DNA from: Psychrobacter sp. UBA3962
GTDB lineage: Bacteria > Pseudomonadota > Gammaproteobacteria > Pseudomonadales > Moraxellaceae
Assembly (NCBI RefSeq): GCF_002385225.1
Contig: NZ_DGDC01000023.1
Span: forward strand, 1 to 64,000
Reading direction: 5' to 3'
Length of the DNA stretch: 64,000 nt
Positions 57,677 to 64,000 of the stretch are shown here, one piece after another; positions within the stretch are counted from its first letter, which is position 1; every line of letters starts with the position of its first letter. Both the position numbers and the translations under genes were made by a program. A model generated the notes under the pieces. That model ran no database searches. It was not told where the DNA came from and saw only the letters and a program-made list of their open reading frames with translations.

Positions 57677-57847
57677 ATGTCAGATGATAATACAGTCAAT
57701 AAAACTACGAAAATGGCCCGTAATGATATTAATCAGGATCATTTAGACAAAAAAGATCAGCAACGTACCAATGATTGCGCCTTAGACATGATGCAAGGTA
57801 TGCACGAGCATGAAGAACACGACTCTAATGATCAAGATAGTAAATAA
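57677..57847 (+). CDS. Small acidic His/Asp-rich protein
   Basis: 56 residues, unrecognised. Starts at the ATG with AAGGAGA 7 nt upstream, a strong site; the longer frame from 57572 has none. Highly charged, with HEHEEH near the end that could bind metal. A TATAAT at 57563-57568 and a tight terminator after the stop support real expression. Confidence 0.65.
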   Translation: MSDDNTVNKTTKMARNDINQDHLDKKDQQRTNDCALDMMQGMHEHEEHDSNDQDSK

Positions 57848-57876
57848 TACGGCAATTATTAAATAAGTATAAAGAT

Positions 57877-57905
57877 AAAAAAAGACGCTTTAAGCGTCTT
57901 TTTTT
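57877..57905. terminator. Bidirectional intrinsic terminator before fabI
   Basis: AAAAAAAGACGCTT / AAGCGTCTTTTTTT, nearly loopless palindrome; shared by the small gene and fabI. Confidence 0.92.
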
Positions 57906-57943
57906 ATGGGGTAATGATTTACCAATAATGGCAGTAAACTTAT

Positions 57944-58753
57944 TTATTGTTGCTCATCTAGATGCAGTAATTGCTCACTAATTCCTACGGTATTAAATCC
58001 TGCATCGACAAATAAAATTTCACCAGTAATGCCTGAAGCCCAAGGCGACAATAAGAATAAAGCCGCATTTCCTACTTCCATTTGGTCTACGTTTCGCTGT
58101 AGTGGCGCAATCTTAGCATTCACATCTAACATTCTACGAAATGACTTAATACCACTGGCCGCTAAAGTACGAATTGGGCCTGCAGAAATGGCATTGACTC
58201 TGATGCCTTCACCCCCTAACGAGGTTGCTAAATAGCGAACGCTGGCTTCTAGGCTAGCCTTGGCCATACCCATCACATTATAATTCGGAATAACAGCCGT
58301 GCTGCCTTGGTAAGTCAATGTTAACAAAGAGCCTTGACGCTTTGCCAATAATTCACGTGAGGCACGCGCTAAGGCCACAAAGCTATAGGCTGAAATATCA
58401 TGAGCAATGGCGCTGCCTTCTCTGCTTGTCACCTCAGTAAAGTCACCATTTAACTCTTCAGCAGGAGCAAATCCGATAGCATGTACTACCCCATCAATGC
58501 CCTCGGACCAATGCTCGGCAACCGCTGCGAAGCAGGCTTCAATCTCACTATCAGAAGCCACGTCACACGGCAAAATCATATCTGCTGCAAACTGTTCAGC
58601 GGCCATCTCTACCCGCTTTTTCATCTTGTCATTGGGGTAGGTCAAAATCAATGATGCCCCTTCCCTGTGTAATGCCTCTGCAATTGCCCAAGCAATGGAT
58701 AGCTTACTGGCAATACCTGTCACTACGAAACGTTTACCTTGTAATAATTTCAC
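57944..58753 (-). CDS. fabI: Enoyl-ACP reductase (NADH)
   Basis: Last reduction of each fatty acid elongation round. The 269-residue protein has the SDR variant [50 protein letters not shown] with the Y-x6-K pair, and [13 protein letters not shown]. The frame is open to an ATG at 58825, but GTG 58753 has GGGAG 6 nt upstream and gives the normal N-terminus ([10 protein letters not shown]), so I start there. This isoform is the triclosan-target type. Confidence 0.95.
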   Translation of the reverse strand: MKLLQGKRFVVTGIASKLSIAWAIAEALHREGASLILTYPNDKMKKRVEMAAEQFAADMILPCDVASDSEIEACFAAVAEHWSEGIDGVVHAIGFAPAEELNGDFTEVTSREGSAIAHDISAYSFVALARASRELLAKRQGSLLTLTYQGSTAVIPNYNVMGMAKASLEASVRYLATSLGGEGIRVNAISAGPIRTLAASGIKSFRRMLDVNAKIAPLQRNVDQMEVGNAALFLLSPWASGITGEILFVDAGFNTVGISEQLLHLDEQQ

Positions 58754-58986
58754 GAACCACTCCCTTATTTTAATTTTAAGTTGGCTTAGCCCAGATCTTT
58801 TTGAGGGGCATTTTTTTGAATTCAATGACTACAATAGAATAATAATACAAAAATCTAGAGTTAGATGGCATTATGAGATTTTTTTGTGCCAAACTGAGAA
58901 ATACTCAGCTATTTTTTGACAAAGACCTTTACAATTTATTTGTAGCCGTTAAGCTATAGCATTCTTCTAATTTGCTACTAATAACT

Positions 58987-59592
58987 ATGTGTGATTCTAA
59001 TTCAAACGCTTCAAATTCAAATCTAGATCCTAGACTACCCAGTCCTGATCTTTACGCTAAATTAATTGCTTCAACTGGTGAGGATTTAAACCGTCCTGGC
59101 TTAGTTGATACGCCCACTCGTGCCGCAAAAGCATTCGGTTATTTAACTCAAGGTTATCATCAAACCCTGGAAGAAGTCACCAATAATGCTGTATTTCCGA
59201 CCGATAATCCAGAATTGGTTCTTATTCACAATATTGAGTTCTACTCGCTCTGTGAACATCACTTACTACCCTTCCATGGCGTGGCTCATGTGGGCTATTT
59301 ACCAGACGGCAAAGTCATCGGTCTGTCTAAAGTTGCCCGTATCATTGATATGTATGCCCGCCGCTTACAAATTCAAGAGAATTTAAGCAAACAAGTTGCT
59401 GATGCTATCATGGAAGTGACTAACTGCCGTGGTGTTGCTGTGGTAATGGATGCCTCTCATATGTGTATGATGATGCGTGGTGTTAACAAACAACTCTCTA
59501 GCACACGTACAACCGCTATGCTTGGTGAGTTTAAGACTGACATTCAGGCCCGTAATGAATTTCTTGCAGCGGTTCCTGCCTCAAAAATCTAA
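58987..59592 (+). CDS. folE: GTP cyclohydrolase I
   Basis: First step to tetrahydrofolate. The 201-residue protein has [13 protein letters not shown], the zinc/catalytic [10 protein letters not shown], and [17 protein letters not shown] with the last zinc cysteine. ATG 58987 is chosen over an in-frame TTG 15 nt earlier. Divergent from fabI. Confidence 0.96.
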   Translation: MCDSNSNASNSNLDPRLPSPDLYAKLIASTGEDLNRPGLVDTPTRAAKAFGYLTQGYHQTLEEVTNNAVFPTDNPELVLIHNIEFYSLCEHHLLPFHGVAHVGYLPDGKVIGLSKVARIIDMYARRLQIQENLSKQVADAIMEVTNCRGVAVVMDASHMCMMMRGVNKQLSSTRTTAMLGEFKTDIQARNEFLAAVPASKI

Positions 59593-59638
59593 CTGCTTTA
59601 GTTATTGATTTTCATAAAATCCGCTTAATTTCATTAAA

Positions 59639-61333
59639 TTAGCCAAAGTCTTTACTTCGCACACTCGTATCGATAAGCAGTTTTGAATACGGGTGCTGCG
59701 AAGCTTCGAATAATTTTTCGGTTGCGGCAAACTCCACACACTCCCCCGCTTTAAGCACCATTATATTGTGGCACAAAGCTTGTACCACATTTAAATCATG
59801 GCTGATAAAAATGTAGCTAATTTGGTACTGCTGCTGAATATCTCGAAGTAACTGTACCACCTCAACTTGGGTACTACTGTCTAAGGCTGAGGTAGGCTCG
59901 TCAAGAATAATAACCTTAGGCCGCATAATCAGCGCCCTAGCCAAAGCCACCCGTTGACGTTGTCCGCCTGACAACTCATGGGGATAACGATAAGCAAAAC
60001 TGTGCGGTAAGTTTACTGTGCCTAGTGCCTCTAAAACTGCCTGCTCTCGCTGTGTCTTGCTCTCTCCTCTTATCAACAGCCCTTCTTCGACGATTTGCAT
60101 TACATTAAATCTGGGATTGATGCTCGCAAACGGATCTTGAAACACCATTTGAATGTTGGAGCGAAATTGACGTAGTTCTTTTCTGCTTAGGCTATTTATA
60201 TCTACGTTATCAATAATAATGTCACCGCTTACTTTGGCCTGCTGACCCAATAACCTAGCAAGAGCCAAAGCAATGGTAGTTTTGCCAGAACCTGACTCTC
60301 CGACAATCCCTAATGACGTGCCTTGGTTAAGATCAAAACTTAAGTCTTTGACTGCAGGCATCCACTGACTTACCCCGCCCAGAAGTGACTTTTTCTGTGG
60401 GAAGTCAACGGACAGCTGTTTTACCACAACAACTGCAGAGGTGTCTTCACTGGCATTAATTTTAAGCGGAGAACCAAAATTCTGACTGATTAACAATTTA
60501 GTATAAGCCGTTTGGGGGTTATGAAATAGCGTGTGGCTGTCTCCGCGCTCAATCACTTCCCCTTGCTGCATTACAATTATTTTATCGCTATAGCGGCGTA
60601 CTAAGTTTAAATCATGGCTGATTAGCAACATTGCCATTCCATTTTGCTGCTTTAAGCGATTCAATAACTCTAAGATTTCATGTTGTAGGCTAACATCTAA
60701 TGCCGTAGTAGGCTCGTCAGCAATAAGCACTTCTGGGTTTTGTGCCAACGCCATGGCAATCATCACCCGTTGGCGCTGGCCACCTGATAGTTCATGCGGA
60801 TAGCGGTTTAGCTTAGATCCAGGGTCTTTGATATTGACGTCATTTAATAACTCAATAATGCGCGGCTTAATTTCAGACTTTGGCGTGCCGGCCATACGCA
60901 AGCTTTCAGCAATTTGCTTGCCTACGGTGTGTAAGGGGTTCAGCGCCGTCATAGGCTCTTGAAACACCATCGCAATTTTTGTACCGCGTGCCGCTTTCAG
61001 CTGTTTATCGCGGACGGCCTGCTTTTTCATGGATTGATTTGAGTTTTGACTGATAGGCAGTAAGCCTATAGATTGCAGCTCGACTTGAGCCTCAACCTGC
61101 AAATCTTGTGGCAACAATCCGAGTAACGCCAAGCTAGATAACGACTTACCTGATCCCGATTCACCCACAATAGCCAGCGTTTCACCCCGGTTGATCTGAT
61201 AAGACAAATCATGAACTAAAGTATCTTGATCAGTATAAATACTAAGACCATTGACCGTTAATACTGGGGTTGACAATACCTCTGGGGGGCGAGCTAAGTC
61301 CTCAGATTGAGTATTATTTAACGTATCAAGCAT
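59639..61333 (-). CDS. Double-ATPase ABC transporter protein (YejF type), orphan
   Basis: Two fused nucleotide-binding domains of the peptide/nickel/microcin C class, 564 residues. First domain: GESGSGKSLSSLALLG, LSGGQRQRVMIAMALA, LIADEPTTALDV. Second: GESGSGKTTIALALARLLG, LSGGQRQRVALARALI, IILDEPTSALDSS. Both are complete, so both should hydrolyse ATP. Normally YejF works with permeases YejB and YejE and binding protein YejA, but its neighbours here are dusB and folE; the rest must be elsewhere or lost. Confidence 0.9.
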   Translation of the reverse strand: MLDTLNNTQSEDLARPPEVLSTPVLTVNGLSIYTDQDTLVHDLSYQINRGETLAIVGESGSGKSLSSLALLGLLPQDLQVEAQVELQSIGLLPISQNSNQSMKKQAVRDKQLKAARGTKIAMVFQEPMTALNPLHTVGKQIAESLRMAGTPKSEIKPRIIELLNDVNIKDPGSKLNRYPHELSGGQRQRVMIAMALAQNPEVLIADEPTTALDVSLQHEILELLNRLKQQNGMAMLLISHDLNLVRRYSDKIIVMQQGEVIERGDSHTLFHNPQTAYTKLLISQNFGSPLKINASEDTSAVVVVKQLSVDFPQKKSLLGGVSQWMPAVKDLSFDLNQGTSLGIVGESGSGKTTIALALARLLGQQAKVSGDIIIDNVDINSLSRKELRQFRSNIQMVFQDPFASINPRFNVMQIVEEGLLIRGESKTQREQAVLEALGTVNLPHSFAYRYPHELSGGQRQRVALARALIMRPKVIILDEPTSALDSSTQVEVVQLLRDIQQQYQISYIFISHDLNVVQALCHNIMVLKAGECVEFAATEKLFEASQHPYSKLLIDTSVRSKDFG

Positions 61334-61418
61334 AGAATCACTCTCAAATGAATGGCTTAGAGTTAATGTAACTCAATTTATCGTATAAACCTAGCCGCAC
61401 TTAGACTGTATGACTTAA

Positions 61419-62444
61419 TTAAGCCCCTTCTCTAAGCTTCTGAGAAGACAAAAACTTATCAACAACTTTATACTGTCCTGCCGTCGTCTCTTCACTATAC
61501 ATCGCTTGTCGAAAAGCGTTCGAGTCTTCAATACCGGAAGTATACCAAGCAATATGTTTGCGTGAGATGCGGCATCCTGAGTACTCACCATAAAAGGCAT
61601 ACAGCTCCTCAAGATGGGTCAGCACAATTTCTCGTAGCTCATCAATAGTTGGCTCTGGCAATTTTTTACCTGTTTGCAAATAATGAGCGATATCTCGGAA
61701 TAACCAAGGCTGACCTTGGGCAGCTCGACCAATCATAATCGCATCGCAGCCCGTTTGCTCATACACTTCAATTGCTTTCTCTGGGCTATCGATATCGCCA
61801 TTGGCAATTACTGGAATGCTGACCATTTCTTTGACTTCACGAATCAAGTCGTAGCGTGCCTTTCCGCCATACTTATCCTCACGAGTACGGCCATGAATGG
61901 CAATAGCAGCAATGCCCGCCTCTTCTGCTCTTTTGGCTACTCGCAAGATGTTTTCTTGACCATTCTCATAACCCAAACGGGTTTTTAAGGTGACAGGCGC
62001 ATCGACAGCAGCCACAGTAGCATCAAGCAATCTGGCCACCAACTCTTCATCTTTCAGCAAGGCTGAGCCTGCCAGCTTACGACATACTTTCTTAGCCGGG
62101 CAGCCCATATTGATATCAATAATTTGCGCCCCGTTATTAACTTGATATTGCGCAGCTTCAGCGATTTTATCCACGTCAGCGCCTGCAATTTGCGCTGAAA
62201 TTGGCGCAATCTCTCCCTCAAAATTAGCCCGGAACAATGACTTCTTATGGGCATACAAAGTGGCGTCTGCGGTCATCATTTCGCTGACAGCATGACCTGC
62301 CCCAAACGACTTACATAAGCGTCGAAACGGGTTGTCTGTTACCCCAGCCATTGGAGCTACCATCAGTCGGTTTTGAATCTCCAACCCACCAATATACAGG
62401 GGCTGTAGCAAAGGGTGCGTATCATTTTCGGTAATAAAAGTCAT
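61419..62444 (-). CDS. dusB: tRNA-dihydrouridine synthase B
   Basis: FMN/NADPH enzyme reducing uridine in tRNA. The 341-residue protein has VAPMAGVTDNPFRRLC, IDINMGCPAKKVCRKLAGSALL with the catalytic cysteine, and IPVIANGDIDS. The NMGCPAKKV...AGSALL string identifies DusB. The residue after KKV is cysteine where the Escherichia enzyme has asparagine. No fis follows, unlike enterobacteria. 86 nt before yejF. Confidence 0.95.
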   Translation of the reverse strand: MTFITENDTHPLLQPLYIGGLEIQNRLMVAPMAGVTDNPFRRLCKSFGAGHAVSEMMTADATLYAHKKSLFRANFEGEIAPISAQIAGADVDKIAEAAQYQVNNGAQIIDINMGCPAKKVCRKLAGSALLKDEELVARLLDATVAAVDAPVTLKTRLGYENGQENILRVAKRAEEAGIAAIAIHGRTREDKYGGKARYDLIREVKEMVSIPVIANGDIDSPEKAIEVYEQTGCDAIMIGRAAQGQPWLFRDIAHYLQTGKKLPEPTIDELREIVLTHLEELYAFYGEYSGCRISRKHIAWYTSGIEDSNAFRQAMYSEETTAGQYKVVDKFLSSQKLREGA

Positions 62445-62527
62445 TTTTAGGCCATTTACAAGCTTAGGAGAATGAGAGTGTCACTTAACTTAATATATCG
62501 GGTCACTTAGCGATTTAATGCCCCCAT

Positions 62528-62561
62528 AAAAAAAGAGCTTGCCCTCATTAAGAGCAAGCTC
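62528..62561 (-). terminator. Intrinsic terminator of the BCCT transporter gene
   Basis: GAGCTTGC / GCAAGCTC stem, loop of 11; minus-strand T run from the A run at 62528-62534. Confidence 0.8.
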
Positions 62562-62611
62562 GTATTGTAAAGACTCAATATTAAAACTCAAGTTTTAAAA
62601 GGTTAATCAGA

Positions 62612-64000
62612 CTATTTGTCAAACTCGCTACTAGACTCAACCACCAGTCCTTCATCATGCATCTCCATGCGCCAAGGTAAGCTGTCAGGAGAAACATTCA
62701 AGAAGTGTAGGTACTTTTCAAACTGATCAATAATATCATTAATGACCGCGTCCGGCTGATAGCCATATAGGTCATAGGTTAGGCCTCCGCGGCGCAGAAA
62801 AACCTCAGCACGATAATAATGATGCAGCTGTCCCACCTGGGAACCACTTTGCTCATAGTAGTCTGGAATATCATGTTCACCCAGTCGCACCTCGTAGCTA
62901 AAGTCTACTTCTTCACCGCGCTGTAATTGCAAGATGGCTCGATTATTCACCTCATCAAACTCTACCTTAGCCTGCCAGCCAGAGTCCATGAACTTATCAG
63001 CGACTTGATGCATCGCTACTTCTACTACCTCTTGAATGTAGCTTAACACCTCGTGGCGTGTCGGCTGCTTAGTTAGATAATCGATACGCTCTCGCCAAGC
63101 ACTAGGAGTCAGTAAGTGAGGCGGTAAGCGATTATCCTGCTCCAAACTTTCAGTACGGTGCTCCTCAATAATCAGAGCTCGCCACATACCGCCCATCGAG
63201 ATAAGCAAAATAATGGCAAATGGCAGCGCACTAACGATAGCTACTGTTTGTAAAGCGGTTAAGCCGCCTGCCAGTAATAGTACGGATGCCACTACCCCTT
63301 GAATAACTACCCAAAATGTCCGCTGCCATGCCGGCGTAGGACGACCCCCTGAGGCAATAGAATCAATGACCAATGAGCCAGAGTCTGACGAGGTCACAAA
63401 GAAAGTCATGATCAATAACACTGTTAAATACGAAGCGACTTGGGTAAACGGTAAAGCTTCAAACAGCTTAAATAAAGCAACCGACTTATCGGCTTGTACA
63501 TCGCCAATCAAGGTATCTAGTCCTTCAACCATGATTAGGTTAAGCGCAGTATCGCCAAATACAGCGAACCAGAAGAAGGTGAAGATAACCGGAACAAACA
63601 ACACCCCTAAGACAAACTGGCGAATGGTACGGCCACGGCTAATATTGGCAATAAACGTGCCCACGAATGGCGACCAAGCAATGGTCCATGCAAAAATAAA
63701 CAGCGTCCAGCTCGCAATCCAATCACCATGCACATAGGCTTGCAGGCTAAATGTCCGCTCAACAATATTACTTAGGTAACTGCCTGTATTCTCCATAAAC
63801 GCATTTAGGATAAATACACTCGGACCGGCAATAAATACAAACAGCATCAATGCCGTCGCTAAGATCACGTTAAGCATGGATAGGCGCTTAATCCCCTTAT
63901 CCATACCTGACAGCACTGACATGAGAGCCGCTAAGGTAATGACTGCAATGGTAATGATCTGAACACCGGTGCCAATCGGAATCAAATCAGGCATTAGGTA
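62612..64000 (-). CDS. betT: BCCT-family choline/betaine transporter, 5' end beyond window
   Basis: C-terminal two-thirds of a betaine/choline/carnitine transporter; the frame runs past the right edge, so the ATG at 63994 is internal. Seen: the BCCT signature region SWTLFIFAWTIAWSPFVGTF, GRTIRQFVLGVLFVPVIFTF, FFVTSSDSGSLVIDSI, then a hydrophilic C-terminal domain of about 170 residues as in BetT-type choline carriers, where it tunes osmotic response. The signature lacks one of the paired tryptophans (WT for WW). Choline is more likely than betaine because of the long tail; not certain. Confidence 0.85.
   Translation of the reverse strand, partial: YLMPDLIPIGTGVQIITIAVITLAALMSVLSGMDKGIKRLSMLNVILATALMLFVFIAGPSVFILNAFMENTGSYLSNIVERTFSLQAYVHGDWIASWTLFIFAWTIAWSPFVGTFIANISRGRTIRQFVLGVLFVPVIFTFFWFAVFGDTALNLIMVEGLDTLIGDVQADKSVALFKLFEALPFTQVASYLTVLLIMTFFVTSSDSGSLVIDSIASGGRPTPAWQRTFWVVIQGVVASVLLLAGGLTALQTVAIVSALPFAIILLISMGGMWRALIIEEHRTESLEQDNRLPPHLLTPSAWRERIDYLTKQPTRHEVLSYIQEVVEVAMHQVADKFMDSGWQAKVEFDEVNNRAILQLQRGEEVDFSYEVRLGEHDIPDYYEQSGSQVGQLHHYYRAEVFLRRGGLTYDLYGYQPDAVINDIIDQFEKYLHFLNVSPDSLPWRMEMHDEGLVVESSSEFDK

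Overview
This 64 kb window is a chromosomal segment of a gammaproteobacterium of the Moraxellaceae, most likely Psychrobacter. That is an inference from protein character (CreBC, LifO/lipase, the small lipoproteins, RoxA, an AT-leaning sequence with A/T-flanked terminators) and from a bacterial family 6 glycosyltransferase at the left edge, a family known in few bacteria, one of them a Psychrobacter. No rRNA, tRNA, CRISPR array, phage or plasmid origin was seen.

Layout. 0-4.2 kb is the tail of a surface-polysaccharide locus: a GT6 glycosyltransferase whose metal-binding DXD is replaced by NAN, an overlapping capsular-synthesis glycosyltransferase, a UDP-glucuronate-4-epimerase-like enzyme and GalE. 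4.3-8.2 kb holds ilvE and glnE. 8.26-10.86 kb is an insertion-sequence block: an IS200/IS605-type tnpB element with a frameshifted tnpB, abutting an IS4-family element with 32-bp perfect inverted repeats. 11-13.2 kb has a PAP2 phosphatase and a GT4 glycosyltransferase. 13.4-15.8 kb is tusDCBE (tRNA wobble-uridine sulfur relay) facing trmL; the final thiolase mnmA lies at 52.9 kb. 16-26 kb contains an entericidin-like lipoprotein, ppa, an esterase-lipase-lipase chaperone operon, a glycerophosphodiesterase lipoprotein, a TauE transporter and a CreBC two-component pair. 26-37 kb is housekeeping: tkt, serS, dps, a DASS anion symporter, azlCD and aspA.

37.3-50.9 kb is a complete assimilatory nitrate module. 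On the minus strand run narK-type transporter, a PP2C-phosphatase/Ser-Thr-kinase fusion with a C-terminal membrane anchor, an FAD oxidoreductase, nasA and cobA (siroheme precursor). Divergently, nirB and nirD make the nitrite reductase. The 623-bp divergent region carries a textbook sigma-54 promoter in front of the transporter and a weaker one in front of nirB, implying nitrogen-limitation control. Nitrate is imported, reduced by NasA (probably fed electrons by the FAD protein), then NirBD with siroheme makes ammonium; the kinase/phosphatase is the unexplained partner.

51-64 kb is mostly housekeeping: an unrecognised repeat-like protein, grxD, ispF, mnmA, purB, a small lipoprotein, roxA, fabI, folE, an orphan YejF-type double ATPase, dusB, and a BCCT transporter cut by the window edge.

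The most interesting items are the NXN-type GT6, the kinase/phosphatase in the nitrate operon with its sigma-54 promoter and an internal inverted repeat, the decayed TnpB with a displaced RuvC glutamate, and a recurring pattern of short perfect tandem duplications, two of which sit on stop codons.
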